Assembly: GCA_022843465.1 (NCBI GenBank)
Contig: JALHNO010000021.1
Span: 18,671 to 82,670 of the forward strand
Length of the DNA stretch: 64,000 bases
DNA from: Pseudomonadota bacterium
Lineage (GTDB): Bacteria; Pseudomonadota; Gammaproteobacteria; Xanthomonadales; Ahniellaceae
Direction of reading: 5' to 3'
The position numbers and the translations under genes were made by a program. Shown piece after piece: positions 26,322 through 38,511 of this stretch. The notes beneath the pieces were generated by a model that was given only the letters and a program-made list of their open reading frames with translations, was not told where the DNA came from and did not search any database. The stretch's first letter is position 1. Each line of letters opens with the position of its first letter.

Positions 26322-27737
26322 CTATTCGCGAGCGAGTTGGCCCAGACGCTGCAGCGCAGTTTGAATGCGCGGCGTCCATTCACCCGCACAACTGAGTCGT
26401 ACGCAATCGCGGTAGGCACCACTGGCGGCGAACAGGGTACCGGGAATGATGCCGATACCGTGTTCGAGGGCGCGCTCGAACAACACATGGGCATCCTGCC
26501 CCGGTGGCAGTTGCACCCAGAGCACCACCCCTCCGCGTGGCCTCGAAACCCGCGTGCCAGCCGGCCAGTCGCTGGCAATCTGGGCGTGGAAGCGGCCAAC
26601 ATTTGCCGCCAGACTTGCGCGCAGACGGCGCAGGTGACGGTCGATATTGGTGCCCGCATACATTTCGGCGACCACATGTTGCGATAGGGTTGGCGTCGAA
26701 CAGGAGGTGAAGGATTTTGCGCGGATCAATTCTTCGCGCCAGCGCGCACTGACCGCCCAGCCGATGCGCAGCCCGGGCGCCATGATCTTGGACACCGAGC
26801 CACAGAGAATCACGCCGCCAGCATGACCCTCGTAAGCCTTCATCGGCACCGGGCGGCGACCATCGAATCCCAGCTCGCCGTAGACATCATCCTCAATGAT
26901 CGGTACCCCGCGACGCGCGCACGCCTGGACCAGGATGCGTCGCGCGTCGTCCGGCATGGTGGCACCACTCGGATTGCTGAAACTGGGTATCAGTACGGCG
27001 GCCCGGATCGGCTGCGTCTCCAGCGCCTTCAAGGCCAGTTCGATATCGGGCCCGTCGTCGCAGCAATTGGCGATCTCCACGACCTTCAATCCGCGCGCTT
27101 CGATCGCCTGCATCAGGCCATAGTAGGTGGGTCGTTCCACCAGCACCGCATCGCCCGGGCGCGTCAATACCTGCAGACTGAGCGTGATCGCCTCCATCGC
27201 TCCGGCCGTGATGACGACATCATCGGGCTCGACTTCAACGCCGGCAAGACCCAGTCGCTGCGCCACCTGCTGACGCAAGGCCAGCAAGCCGGGCGGATGC
27301 GCATAGGCATTGACCTTGTCCGGAATCCGCCGCAAGAGATCGCGGGCGACGCTGGAAATGCGCGAGGTCGGCAGCAGGCCCGGATCCGGCGTCGCCGAAT
27401 GCAGCGGCACCAGATCATCGCGCGCATACACCGCGAGCACCTGATCGAGCATGCTGCGCGACAGACTGCGTGGCCGCGGCGGCGCCCCCTTGCGCGGTGG
27501 CGCAATGCCGGGCAAGCGCGTCGCGCGGACGTAGTAGCCGCTTTGCGGCCGCGACTCGATCACCCCCTGGGCTTCGAGCTGCTGATAGGCCTGTACTACG
27601 GTGCCGATGCTGACGCCAGCCTGCTGGCTCATCGATCGCACAGAAGGCACACGGGCTCCGGCCAGCAGGGCGCCGGCCTGGATGCGTCGCTGCAATTGCA
27701 GCGCAAGCGTTTCATACAGAGGAGCTTCGCTGGACAT
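26322..27737 (-). CDS. MocR-family GntR regulator with aminotransferase domain
   Basis: A 471-residue regulator. Residues 1-75 form a GntR winged helix (LYETLALQLQRRIQAG, VPSVRSMSQQAGVSIGTVVQ). The rest is a fold-type I PLP aminotransferase domain with VITAGAMEAITL, the Tyr and Asp around IEDDVYGELGF, and the PLP Lys in SVSKIMAPGLRIGW. Such proteins use PLP adducts as effectors and usually control a neighbouring gene. ATG 27737 has GGAGG five bases upstream; the open frame extends 23 codons further without an SD. The gene is divergent from an EamA transporter gene with CTGTACCAG direct repeats between them. A free aminotransferase function is possible but less likely. Confidence 0.92.
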   Translation of the reverse strand: MSSEAPLYETLALQLQRRIQAGALLAGARVPSVRSMSQQAGVSIGTVVQAYQQLEAQGVIESRPQSGYYVRATRLPGIAPPRKGAPPRPRSLSRSMLDQVLAVYARDDLVPLHSATPDPGLLPTSRISSVARDLLRRIPDKVNAYAHPPGLLALRQQVAQRLGLAGVEVEPDDVVITAGAMEAITLSLQVLTRPGDAVLVERPTYYGLMQAIEARGLKVVEIANCCDDGPDIELALKALETQPIRAAVLIPSFSNPSGATMPDDARRILVQACARRGVPIIEDDVYGELGFDGRRPVPMKAYEGHAGGVILCGSVSKIMAPGLRIGWAVSARWREELIRAKSFTSCSTPTLSQHVVAEMYAGTNIDRHLRRLRASLAANVGRFHAQIASDWPAGTRVSRPRGGVVLWVQLPPGQDAHVLFERALEHGIGIIPGTLFAASGAYRDCVRLSCAGEWTPRIQTALQRLGQLARE

Positions 27738-27806
27738 GGAACCTCCAGGGTGTCGACGTGGGTTGGCCGCTGTGACGGACTGGAAGGGCAAATTACGGGC
27801 GCACAA

Positions 27807-27846
27807 CTGTACCAGCAGATATCAACAAAAAGTGAATCTGTACCAG
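27807..27846. promoter_or_regulatory. CTGTACCAG direct repeat, likely MocR operator
   Basis: CTGTACCAG occurs at 27807-27815 and again at 27838-27846, 31 bases apart, which is three helical turns. Direct repeats of this kind are typical MocR-family binding sites, and both copies lie between the MocR gene and the divergent EamA gene (start 27875). The second copy is only 28 bases before the transporter ATG, so it probably overlaps its promoter. Regulator assignment is an inference from position. Confidence 0.65.
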
Positions 27847-27874
27847 GGCCGGGCGCGGCACTTATCATGCCGCC

Positions 27875-28837
27875 ATGAACGCCAGCCGCGCCGCTGTGAT
27901 TGCCGCCTTCGCCACCATTTATCTGGTCTGGGGAACCACCTACCTGGGCATTGCCCTGGTCGTGCGCAGCATGCCGCCGTTCGCCAGTGGCACCCTGCGC
28001 TTCGCCCTCGCGGCGCTGCTGATGTACGGTGTCCTGCGCCTGCGCACGCTGCGTCCGCTCGCTGGTCTGCACTGGCCTTCCGCCATCGTCGCCGGGGTCC
28101 TGCTCTCGGGTATTGGCAATGGCTTCGTGATCTGGGGTCAGCAGACTGTGCCCTCCGGCATTGCCGCCCTGCTGGTGGCCGCCCTGCCGCTCTGGATCAT
28201 GTGTATAGATACGGTCGCATTTGCGCGCCGACGGCCTGGCCCGAAGGACATCATCGGCAGCATGATTGGCCTGCTCGGCGTGGTGCTGATCGTCAGCAGG
28301 ACGCGCAGCTTCGACGGCACGGCCTCGCCGTTTCCGACCTTGATGATCCTGCTTGCTACGCTGGGCTGGTCGATTGGAACCCTGGTACAGCGGCAATCGG
28401 TGAAACCTGGACAACTGGGCGCCTTCGCCTGCGCGCAGATGCTGGTGGGCGCTCTGTTCCAGGCGCTCTGCGCTCTGCTGCTCGGCGAATGGGCCGAGCT
28501 GAGCTGGACCTGGTTCACCCCGACCGCGGTCGCGGCTCTGCTCTATCTTGCCGTGTTCGGCAGCATCATCGCCTTCAGTGCGTATCTCTGGTTGATCACC
28601 CGCGTACCCACTTCGGCAGTGGCGACCTACTCGCTGGTCAATCCGGTGGTGGCGATGGCACTGGGCGCCTGGCTGCTCGGTGAGCGCATCGAGGCCAGTT
28701 CGATCGCGGCCAGCCTGCTGGTATTGGCCGGTGTTGCGCTGGTGCTGTGGCCAGCGCGCAGGGCCCAACCCGCGTCGCCGATTGCGTCCACGCCAGGTCT
28801 GCCCGTGGTTGTTGCTGCGAGCAAGCCGCTGCCATGA
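27875..28837 (+). CDS. EamA-family (DMT superfamily) transporter
   Basis: A 320-residue inner-membrane protein with ten predicted helices in two EamA repeats. Family signatures are YLVWGTTYLGI at the start, SGTLRFALAALLM, and GSIIAFSAYLWLITRVPTS with NPVVAMALGAWLLGE in the second half. It resembles the YedA-type branch, which exports amino acids or other small metabolites; the substrate is not known. It is divergent from the MocR regulator and likely under its control. The stop overlaps the start of the GNAT-PhzF gene (ATGA), so the two are probably co-translated, which hints at a common metabolite. Confidence 0.9.
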   Translation: MNASRAAVIAAFATIYLVWGTTYLGIALVVRSMPPFASGTLRFALAALLMYGVLRLRTLRPLAGLHWPSAIVAGVLLSGIGNGFVIWGQQTVPSGIAALLVAALPLWIMCIDTVAFARRRPGPKDIIGSMIGLLGVVLIVSRTRSFDGTASPFPTLMILLATLGWSIGTLVQRQSVKPGQLGAFACAQMLVGALFQALCALLLGEWAELSWTWFTPTAVAALLYLAVFGSIIAFSAYLWLITRVPTSAVATYSLVNPVVAMALGAWLLGERIEASSIAASLLVLAGVALVLWPARRAQPASPIASTPGLPVVVAASKPLP

Positions 28838-30168
28838 GCACTGTGCAGATCCGCGACTACCGGACTGAATACGCCAGCGCCTTTGCACAATTGAATCTGG
28901 CCTGGATCGAACAGCACTTCAGTGTCGAGGAACCCGACCGTGCCAGCCTGCTTGAGGTCGAGCGGCATATCATCGCACCCGGCGGCAATGTCCTGTTTGC
29001 GGTTGGCACAGACAACGAAGTGCTTGGCTGTGTCGCGCTGAAGGTCGTGCAGCCCGGCGTAATGGAATTGACCAAGATGGCGGTCGACGCGCGTCGCCGT
29101 GGTCACGGCATTGGTGCCGAACTGATGCGGGCCGCGCTACGCGATGCCCGCGCCCGCGGCACCCGAACGCTGCTTCTGGATACACACTCTTCGCTGCGCC
29201 CTGCGATCGCACTCTACCAGCGCTTCGGCTTTCGTCAGGTACCCTTGCGCGCCAGCCCTTATCGAAGATCGGATGTCAGCATGGAACTGGATTTGAACAG
29301 CGCCCACGGGACTGCCACAACGAGGGAATTCATCATGGATGTGCAAAGACTGGCCGCGTTTTCCGCCGGCAACGAAGGCGGCAATGGGGCAGGCGTATGG
29401 ATCGGAGCCGAGCTTCCAGACGCCACGACCATGCAGGCGATTGCGGCCGAGGTGGGTTACTCCGAGACCGCGTTCGCTGCTCCGCTGGGTGACGGCTGGC
29501 GCGTGCGCTATTTCGCGCCCGGTATCGAAGTCGATTTCTGTGGCCACGCCACCATTGCACTGGGTGCCGCGCTTGCGCTGCGCCACGGCGATGGCCAGTT
29601 CAAGCTCTCGCTCAATCATGCCGGGATTTCCGTCAGCGGTCGTCGCGACGGCGCACTGCTCGCGGCCGAGTTGTCGTCGCCACCGACGCGTAGCGCGCCA
29701 GTCGATCCACGCACGATTTCCGAAGTCCTCGACCTGTTCGGCTACAGCGCGCGCGATCTCGACGCCCGCATCGCACCCGCACGTGCCCATGGCGGCGCCG
29801 ATCATCTGGTGATCGCCCTGCACAGCCGCGACGCCCTCGCGCGGATGCATTACGACCAGGAAGCAGGGCGCCGATTGATGGAGCGCGAAGGCTACGCAAC
29901 CCTCATGTGGGTGCACATCGAGTCCGACCGCAGGTTCAATGTGCGCAATGCCTTCGCCATCGGCGGCATCTACGAAGACCCGGCGACCGGCGCCGCCGCT
30001 GCAGCATTCGCTGGCTACCTGCGTGATATCGGCTGGCCCCATGGCGGCGCCATCGACATCGTGCAGGGTGCCGACATGGGCAGCCGCTCGCTGATCCACG
30101 CCGAGTTCAGCGACGTGCCGGGCAGTGCCATCCGGGTCTCTGGAACTGTGCGCCAGATCAGCAACTGA
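28834..30168 (+). CDS. GNAT acetyltransferase fused to PhzF-family protein
   Basis: One uninterrupted 444-residue frame carrying two enzymes. Residues 1-157 are a GNAT N-acetyltransferase: [20 protein letters not shown] holds the acetyl-CoA loop RRGHGIG, and [11 protein letters not shown] follows. Residues 168-444 are a PhzF/diaminopimelate-epimerase-fold protein: the usual active-site Glu is in GYSETAF, with [11 protein letters not shown] and [12 protein letters not shown]. At the junction an ATG at 29335 has GAGGGA seven bases upstream, so the PhzF part may also be made alone; it looks like the relic of two adjacent genes whose stop was lost. The substrate is unknown. The start overlaps the EamA stop by four bases. 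Confidence 0.88.
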   Translation: MSTVQIRDYRTEYASAFAQLNLAWIEQHFSVEEPDRASLLEVERHIIAPGGNVLFAVGTDNEVLGCVALKVVQPGVMELTKMAVDARRRGHGIGAELMRAALRDARARGTRTLLLDTHSSLRPAIALYQRFGFRQVPLRASPYRRSDVSMELDLNSAHGTATTREFIMDVQRLAAFSAGNEGGNGAGVWIGAELPDATTMQAIAAEVGYSETAFAAPLGDGWRVRYFAPGIEVDFCGHATIALGAALALRHGDGQFKLSLNHAGISVSGRRDGALLAAELSSPPTRSAPVDPRTISEVLDLFGYSARDLDARIAPARAHGGADHLVIALHSRDALARMHYDQEAGRRLMEREGYATLMWVHIESDRRFNVRNAFAIGGIYEDPATGAAAAAFAGYLRDIGWPHGGAIDIVQGADMGSRSLIHAEFSDVPGSAIRVSGTVRQISN

Positions 30169-30350
30169 CTGCGGCCCGCGTCGGACCGCGAAAACAGGGC
30201 GCCGCGGTGCAAGCAACCCCGATGGCAATGTTCGGCTGGACGATTCGCATCGGGAATCGGCGTGAACGGGCTCTATGGCCGACATCATCGTTGACAGGTC
30301 GGCGCGGTCGCGCCTTGCGGTGGCGCCCGCTTCCGGCTAACTTGCGCGCC

Positions 30351-30614
30351 ATGTCCACGCCCAACCCTGCATCCGCCGTGCCGACCGCCAATGTGGCGGA
30401 ATTCGAGCGCTCGCTGGACGAACTCGAGCAGTTGGTCGGGAAAATGGAAAAGGGCGACATGAGCCTCGATGAGTCGCTGCAAGCGTTCGAGCGCGGCGTC
30501 TCGCTCTATCGCAATTGTCAGGGCGCGCTGGAACAGGCCGAGTTGCGGGTGCGCATGCTGATGGACCCGAATGACCCGGCCAGTGCGATCCCCTTTGATC
30601 CCGATACGCCCTGA
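30351..30614 (+). CDS. xseB: Exodeoxyribonuclease VII small subunit
   Basis: An 87-residue subunit of exonuclease VII, a single-strand DNA nuclease in repair. [20 protein letters not shown] and LEESL-type helix [20 protein letters not shown] are the family's two helices that bind the XseA coiled coil. An N-terminal extension of about 16 residues is variable. xseA is not in this window. The end overlaps ispA by 44 bases if ispA starts at 30571, a usual pairing in proteobacteria. Confidence 0.93.
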   Translation: MSTPNPASAVPTANVAEFERSLDELEQLVGKMEKGDMSLDESLQAFERGVSLYRNCQGALEQAELRVRMLMDPNDPASAIPFDPDTP

Positions 30615-31500
30615 GCTGACGCCAGAACTGCTCGCCTGGGCCCAGCGTGCGGAATCTGTTCTGGATCGCGAACTGCCCCCAGCCAACCAGATGCCCGAGC
30701 GTCTGCATCAGGCGATGCGCTACAGCGTGCTCGGCGGCGGCAAGCGCCTGCGCGCCCTGCTCGCCTACGCGGCCGGTCGATGTTTCGCGGCACCGCCCGA
30801 ATGCGCAGACGCGAGTGCGGCCGCTCTCGAGATCATCCACGCCTATTCGCTGATTCACGATGATCTGCCGGCGATGGACAATGATGATTTGCGTCGTGGC
30901 AAGCCCACCTGCCACATCGCCTTTGGCGAGGCGATGGCAATACTGGCCGGAGACGCGCTGCAGGCGCTCGCGTTCGAAGTACTTACCAGCGACACACAGT
31001 CACGCGCCGATGCCGGGACCCGGATCAAAATGCTGCGCACACTGGCACAGGCCTGTGGTGCGCATGGCATGGCGGGCGGTCAGGCGTTCGATCTCGATGC
31101 AGTCGGCCAGCGACTGAGTCACTCGGAACTCGAGCGCATGCATGCCTACAAGACGGGGGCACTGATCCGCGCTGCAGTTTTGCTGGGCACACTTGGCGCC
31201 GGTCGGGTCGACGCCACTGAACTTGATCGGATGGGCGCCGTTGGCGCGCGCATCGGCCTCGCCTTCCAGATCCGCGACGACATTCTGGACATCGAAGGCG
31301 ACACCGAGGTGATCGGCAAGCGCCAGGGCGCGGATATCGCCCGCGACAAGCCGACCTATCCCTCGATCATCGGAATGGAAGCCTCGCGCGCACTGGCGCA
31401 GTCGCTGCGCGACGAAACCATCAGCCTGCTGGCCGGGCATGGCACAGCGGCCGAGTCGCTCCGCGATCTCGCGCACTATGCGGTCGATCGCCGGAGCTGA
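30571..31500 (+). CDS. ispA: (2E,6E)-farnesyl diphosphate synthase
   Basis: A 309-residue polyprenyl synthase that joins IPP and DMAPP/GPP to make farnesyl diphosphate for quinones and undecaprenyl lipid. The first Asp-rich motif is [13 protein letters not shown] and the second is [28 protein letters not shown] and [10 protein letters not shown] are also conserved. The position just before the first DDxxD fits farnesyl chain length. ATG 30571 lies inside xseB; alternative starts GTG 30583 and TTG 30595 are possible, and no SD decides. dxs, often next in this cluster, is absent; the next gene is convergent. Confidence 0.93.
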   Translation: MTRPVRSPLIPIRPELTPELLAWAQRAESVLDRELPPANQMPERLHQAMRYSVLGGGKRLRALLAYAAGRCFAAPPECADASAAALEIIHAYSLIHDDLPAMDNDDLRRGKPTCHIAFGEAMAILAGDALQALAFEVLTSDTQSRADAGTRIKMLRTLAQACGAHGMAGGQAFDLDAVGQRLSHSELERMHAYKTGALIRAAVLLGTLGAGRVDATELDRMGAVGARIGLAFQIRDDILDIEGDTEVIGKRQGADIARDKPTYPSIIGMEASRALAQSLRDETISLLAGHGTAAESLRDLAHYAVDRRS

Positions 31501-31527
31501 ACGCAACTCGGCCGCAGGCTTTCAGCA

Positions 31528-32412
31528 TCAGGCCTTCTGCAGACGGGCGATATCCACTTCGACCAGTGTCTTCAGCGCCGGATCGATCTGCAGCGCCCGT
31601 TGATAGTCGGCGAGCGCCTCACCGCGCTGACCCAGCTTCTCGCGAACCTGACCACGCCGCCAGTACAGGCCGCCTTCGGAAAAATCCTGCGGCTTGACGG
31701 TCGCTGCCTGCACACGATCCAGCGCTGCCAGCCCGCGCTGCAACTGCTGACCGGACACCGCAGCCAGCCGACCCAACTGGTAACTCAGCCGCAGATCGTC
31801 GGGCGACTTCTCGATGGCGGCATCCAGCACCGCAAAGGCATCGGTCCAGCGTTCGACTCGACTCAGATCCAGTGCATAGGAGATGCGGTGGAGCATCTCG
31901 TCCGGGTTGGCCGCGATCGCTGCCTTCATCTCGGCCTCGTAGCGCTCGTAGTCCTTGTCCGCGCGCGCCAGTGCCGCGCGTGCCACGTGGCCCCAGCTCA
32001 CTTCCAGCGTGGCGAGACGTGCCGCCTGGGCATCGGCCTTGTCGCGACCACCGCCAGCGATCGACGGCGCGGCGAGGTAGTAGTGCATCAGGTCGAGCTG
32101 TGCGGCATATCGCGTCGGCTCCAGTTCAACGGCTTTCTGATACGCCCCCAGGCACTTCTTGGCCCAGGACAATTTGCTGAAGATGCTGGCCGACTGTGCC
32201 ATCCGGCCATAGGCGCCGGCGGCGATATGCCAGGCTTCGGCATGTGATGGCAGACTGGCCACCGCCTTGTCGGCCGACGCGACCGCCGCATCGGTATTGT
32301 TGGCACGTAGCGCCTGCACGATCGCCTCGACCGCGGCCGGGCGCGCCGGTGCAGCAGCAGCTGCGGACGTCATCAATGCCAGGACCAACATCCAGATCAG
32401 CCTATTGCGCAT
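31528..32412 (-). CDS. Secreted TPR-repeat protein
   Basis: A 294-residue protein with a signal peptide (RLIWMLVLALMTSAAAAAPA). ATG 32412 has CGGAG seven bases upstream. The mature part is helical and made of about six TPR-like repeats; clear units are AYQKAVELEPTRYAAQLDLM, AFAVLDAAIEKSPDDLRLSY and ALADYQRALQIDPALKTLVE. TPR proteins act as scaffolds, so it probably holds a periplasmic partner, but the partner cannot be told. It converges with ispA and is 88 bases beyond the pmbA stop. Confidence 0.85.
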   Translation of the reverse strand: MRNRLIWMLVLALMTSAAAAAPARPAAVEAIVQALRANNTDAAVASADKAVASLPSHAEAWHIAAGAYGRMAQSASIFSKLSWAKKCLGAYQKAVELEPTRYAAQLDLMHYYLAAPSIAGGGRDKADAQAARLATLEVSWGHVARAALARADKDYERYEAEMKAAIAANPDEMLHRISYALDLSRVERWTDAFAVLDAAIEKSPDDLRLSYQLGRLAAVSGQQLQRGLAALDRVQAATVKPQDFSEGGLYWRRGQVREKLGQRGEALADYQRALQIDPALKTLVEVDIARLQKA

Positions 32413-32500
32413 GCAGGACTCCGCTCCGTTGAAAGCGGCGACACTAGCCGGCGCAAGCTGAGGCAATGATTAACGGCCTGGAGCCGTCAGCATGGCCAAT

Positions 32501-33856
32501 TCACGAACCCGCCACCGTCATCCGCGACACCAGAATCGAGCCGGTCAGGATGTGTGAACGCGCGTCGATGTCGCTGCCGACCAGGGCGATATCCTGAAAC
32601 ATCTGCCGCAGATTGCCGGCAATCGTCACCTCATCCACCGGGTAGGCGATGGCGCCGTTCTCGACCCAGAAGCCGGCAGCACCACGCGAGTAGTCGCCGG
32701 TCACGGTGTTGACGCCCTGCCCCATCGCCTCGGTCACCAGCAGACCCTCGCCCATCTCGCGGATCAGCGCATCGAGGTCGCCGGCATTGGACTTGATCAG
32801 CAGGTTGTGGACACCGCCGGCATTGCCGGTGGTGGCGAGGCCAAGCTTGCGCGCCGAATAGCTGCCGAGTACGTAACGGCTGAGTACGCCATCGCGAATC
32901 AGATCACTCTGCCGCGCGGCCACGCCCTCGGCATCGAAATTGCCCGAGGCATGCCCGCGCCGGCTGAAGGGGTCTTCCACAATCTGGAACCATTCGGGAA
33001 AGATCCGCTGCCCCTGCTGATCGAGCAGGAAGCTGGCCTTGCGATACAGGGCACCGCCGCTGATCGCGCCAACGAGGTGACCGACCAGGCCGCGCGCGAC
33101 TTCGGGGGTATACAGCACCGGGCAATCACGAGTGGCAAGCTTGCGCACACCCAGCCGACGCACGGTGCGCTCGGCGGCACGCCGGCCGACTTCCGCGGCG
33201 GACTCCAGATCATCCGGGCTGCGCGTGCTGCTGTACCAGTAGTCGCGCTGCATGCCCTTGGCGTCTTCGGCAATCATCGAACACGACAGCGAATGCCGTG
33301 TGCTGCGTTCGCGGCCCACGAAGCCATGCGAGTTGGCATAGACCGAGATGCTTTGCCCGCTGCCGACGCTGGCGCCATCGGAATTGCTGATCCGGCTGTC
33401 GAATTCGCGTCCGGCGGCCTCGCACTCGATACCCAGGGCAATGGCGCGATTGGCATCGATATCCCAGGGATGCCAGAGCTCGAGATCCCGAAACTCGGTC
33501 GCCATCAGATCGGCGTCGGCCAGGCCAGCGGCCGGGTCTTCTTCGGTATGCCGCGCAATCGCGCAGGCCTGCTCCACCGTGGTGATGATGCTCTCCGGTT
33601 GCAGATCCGCGGTACTCGCCGAGCCCTTGCGATTGCCGAAGTAGACCGTGATCGAAACACCGCGGTCGCGGGTGTGTTCCACGGTTTCCACTTCGCCCAT
33701 GCGCACATTGACGTTGAGTCCCTGGTCGAGGTTCAGACCGACCTCGGACTGGCTGGCGCCCTTCTTGCGACAGCGCGAAATCACATCGCGGGCCAGGGTG
33801 CTCAGGCGATCCATATCGGCACGGGCGCTATCTAGATTCGTATCGGGGAGGCTCAC
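32501..33856 (-). CDS. pmbA: Metalloprotease subunit TldE/PmbA
   Basis: A 451-residue member of the TldD/TldE protease pair, which degrades unfolded peptides and in some hosts matures microcin B17 and helps CcdA turnover. Family features are QSEVGLNLDQGLNVNVRMGE near the N-terminus and GNAGGVHNLLIKS with DYSRGAAGFWVENGAIAYPV near the end. As expected for TldE, it lacks the HExxxH metal site of TldD. The start is GTG 33856 with AAGGA about five bases upstream. It is divergent from yjgA with only 40 bases between, and tldD lies just beyond, so all three are grouped here. Confidence 0.94.
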   Translation of the reverse strand: MSLPDTNLDSARADMDRLSTLARDVISRCRKKGASQSEVGLNLDQGLNVNVRMGEVETVEHTRDRGVSITVYFGNRKGSASTADLQPESIITTVEQACAIARHTEEDPAAGLADADLMATEFRDLELWHPWDIDANRAIALGIECEAAGREFDSRISNSDGASVGSGQSISVYANSHGFVGRERSTRHSLSCSMIAEDAKGMQRDYWYSSTRSPDDLESAAEVGRRAAERTVRRLGVRKLATRDCPVLYTPEVARGLVGHLVGAISGGALYRKASFLLDQQGQRIFPEWFQIVEDPFSRRGHASGNFDAEGVAARQSDLIRDGVLSRYVLGSYSARKLGLATTGNAGGVHNLLIKSNAGDLDALIREMGEGLLVTEAMGQGVNTVTGDYSRGAAGFWVENGAIAYPVDEVTIAGNLRQMFQDIALVGSDIDARSHILTGSILVSRMTVAGS

Positions 33857-33896
33857 TGGGTATCCTTGCGCTTGAATCGTGTTGCAGGTGGATGGA

Positions 33897-34412
33897 ATGT
33901 CTACAGAAGAAGTCGATTGGGACGAGTATTACGGCGGCCCCAGCCGCAGCATCCAGCGCCGCGAGGCACTGGACATACTGGCACTGGCCAAGGAACTGGC
34001 GGCATTGCCCGAGGGCATGCTCGACCAGGTTCCACTGAACGAGTCGCTGCGCCAGCAGGTGAATGAAGCCCGCCGGATCACCCAGCCGATCGCGCACAAG
34101 CGCCAGGTACAGTATCTCGCCAAGCATCTGCGCAAGCACGAAGAGGATATCCCGGCGATCCGGCTGGCGGTCGATGCACCCAAGCAGGAGAAGCGCCGCG
34201 CGACGGCCCAGCTGCACCATGCCGAGAGCTGGCGCGATCGCCTGATCGCCGAAGGGGACGAGGCCATCACCGCCCTGCTCGCCGAACATCCACAGGCCGA
34301 TCGCCAGCAACTGCGGCAACTGGTGCGGCAGGCACTGAGCGAAGCCAAGGCCGACAAGCCGCCCGCGGCATCGCGGCAGATTTTCCGGCTGATCCGCGAA
34401 TTGCTCGGCTGA
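33897..34412 (+). CDS. darP: Ribosome biogenesis factor DarP (YjgA)
   Basis: A 171-residue, highly charged helical protein. WDEYYGGPSRSIQRREALDI is the N-terminal hallmark of the DUF615/YjgA family, and the C-terminus RQIFRLIRELLG is also typical. DarP binds the 50S precursor and helps peptidyl-transferase-centre maturation. Start ATG 33897 follows GGTGGATGG. Divergence from pmbA is a conserved arrangement in gammaproteobacteria. Confidence 0.94.
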   Translation: MSTEEVDWDEYYGGPSRSIQRREALDILALAKELAALPEGMLDQVPLNESLRQQVNEARRITQPIAHKRQVQYLAKHLRKHEEDIPAIRLAVDAPKQEKRRATAQLHHAESWRDRLIAEGDEAITALLAEHPQADRQQLRQLVRQALSEAKADKPPAASRQIFRLIRELLG

Positions 34413-34502
34413 TTGCCCGCTGCGCGCTGCTGCGCTTTGTCGCTATTGCGGCCAGGCGCAGCAAGCGTGCAGGCTCGCGATGATGGACAGCAGACACCGC
34501 GC

Positions 34503-35945
34503 CTATTGCCTGGTACCACCCACCGTCATTGCATCGATGCGCAGCGTCGGCTGCCCAACCCCGACCGGCACGCTCTGACCATCCTTGCCACAGACGCCAA
34601 CACCGGCGTCGAGTTTCAGATCATTGCCGACCCGCGAAACCCGCTGCATGACCTCGGGCCCAGAGCCGATCAGGGTGGCGCCCTTGACCGGGCGCGTCAC
34701 CTTGCCGTTCTCGATCAGGTAGGCCTCGCTGGCCGAAAAAACGAACTTGCCGGAAGTGATATCGACCTGGCCACCACCGAAGTTGACGGCATAAAGCCCC
34801 TTTTCGACCGAGGCGATGATGTCGGCTGGTGCGTCCTGGCCCGGCAGCATGTAGGTATTGGTCATCCGCGGCATCGGCAGATGCGCGAAGCTCTCGCGGC
34901 GGCCGTTCCCGGTTGCCGCCACCCCCATCAGCCCGGCATTGAGCTTGTCCTGCAGAAAGCCTTTCAGCACACCGTTCTCTATCAGGGTGGTGCACTGAGT
35001 CGGTGTGCCCTCGTCATCGATGTTCAGTGAGCCACGACGTGCTGCCAGGGTGCCATCGTCGACGATCGTGCACAGCGGCGAGGCGACCAGCTCGCCCATC
35101 CGGCCAGAGAATGCCGACAGGCCCTTGCGATTGAAGTCGCCTTCCAGACCATGCCCGACGGCCTCGTGCAGCAGCACGCCCGGCCAGCCCGGACCCAGCA
35201 CCACGGTCATTTCACCGGCCGGCGCGTCCTCGGCTTCAAGGTTCACCAGAGCCTGCCGCACTGCCTCGCGCGCCTGCGCGAACGGAAAATCACCTTCGAG
35301 CAATTGCGCATAGCTGATCCGGCCCCCGCCACCCGAAGAACCCTGCTCGCGGCGACCGCCCTGCTCGGCGATCACCTGCACATTGAAGCGCACCAGCGGC
35401 CGCACGTCGCTGGCGAGGGTGCCATCGCTGTGTGCGATCAGGAGCGTATCGACCGCCGCACTGATGCTGATGATCACCTGCTGCACGCGCGGATCGATCG
35501 CGCGCGTGTACTTGTCGACCTCGCGAAGGAGATCAAGCTTTCGTTCGATCGGCACACTGTCGATCGGATCGACGGGCGCATAGAGCGCACGGCCCTCGAC
35601 CCGCGTCAGCCGTTTGGCCTGACCGTCACTGCCGCTATTGGCAATCGCGCGCGCAGCACCCGCTGCATCGAGCAGGGTCGGCAGCACGATCTCGTCGGAG
35701 TAGGCGAAGCCGGTCTTTTCGCCACTGATCGCACGGGCGCCGACGCCCTGCTCGATCGAATGCGCGCCATCGCGCACGATGCCGTCCTCGAGCACCCAGC
35801 TCTCGCTGCGGGTGTGCTGGAAATACAGATCGGCGGCATCGACACTGGGACCCATCAGGCGTGCGAACACGCGGTCAAGGTCATCCGTGGACAGACCGCC
35901 GGGCTTGAGCAAACGGGATTCTGCAAGGTCGAGCGAATGATTCAT
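34503..35945 (-). CDS. tldD: Metalloprotease TldD
   Basis: A 480-residue catalytic partner of TldE. The zinc motif is [11 protein letters not shown] (HExxxH), preceded by [12 protein letters not shown]; further conserved parts are [32 protein letters not shown] and [20 protein letters not shown]. The pair forms a heterodimer that cleaves small unfolded peptides inside a closed chamber. The frame is open upstream to 36089, but ATG 35945 ([13 protein letters not shown]) fits the family start. It converges with darP. No obvious RiPP precursor or microcin genes are nearby, so a housekeeping role is assumed. Confidence 0.95.
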   Translation of the reverse strand: MNHSLDLAESRLLKPGGLSTDDLDRVFARLMGPSVDAADLYFQHTRSESWVLEDGIVRDGAHSIEQGVGARAISGEKTGFAYSDEIVLPTLLDAAGAARAIANSGSDGQAKRLTRVEGRALYAPVDPIDSVPIERKLDLLREVDKYTRAIDPRVQQVIISISAAVDTLLIAHSDGTLASDVRPLVRFNVQVIAEQGGRREQGSSGGGGRISYAQLLEGDFPFAQAREAVRQALVNLEAEDAPAGEMTVVLGPGWPGVLLHEAVGHGLEGDFNRKGLSAFSGRMGELVASPLCTIVDDGTLAARRGSLNIDDEGTPTQCTTLIENGVLKGFLQDKLNAGLMGVAATGNGRRESFAHLPMPRMTNTYMLPGQDAPADIIASVEKGLYAVNFGGGQVDITSGKFVFSASEAYLIENGKVTRPVKGATLIGSGPEVMQRVSRVGNDLKLDAGVGVCGKDGQSVPVGVGQPTLRIDAMTVGGTRQ

Positions 35946-36180
35946 GGGATTGCCGGATTCCAGACGAAACATGGGGGTGCGGGGCGCTGCGGATGACACT
36001 GCCAGACACTCCGGCTGCGCTCCTGCCACGGCGCGCGACCGTGTGCTGTGGAAAGGGGAATGCCGCGCCAAGGCAGCAGACTTGCCCATACCATTGTGCC
36101 AGCTTGCGCCAAATCAAGCTGTGAACGACCGCCACAGGAATGCGCTGGGCAGGCAAAAGCCATGCGCGGCGAGATCCGCA

Positions 36181-38344
<2,164 letters not shown>

Positions 38345-38511
38345 GGGACAGGATGGCCAGACACGGGAGCCCGCGCGCGGCACCGGCACTGCAGGGGCCG
38401 ACCAGTTTATCGTGACTTGACCCCGGCGTCCGCCGCTACCGGGCATAATGTCGATTGCGACCTGGACACCGGTTCGGGCAAGCTAGTGAATCAGAAGGAT
38501 CCGGCCGCTCC

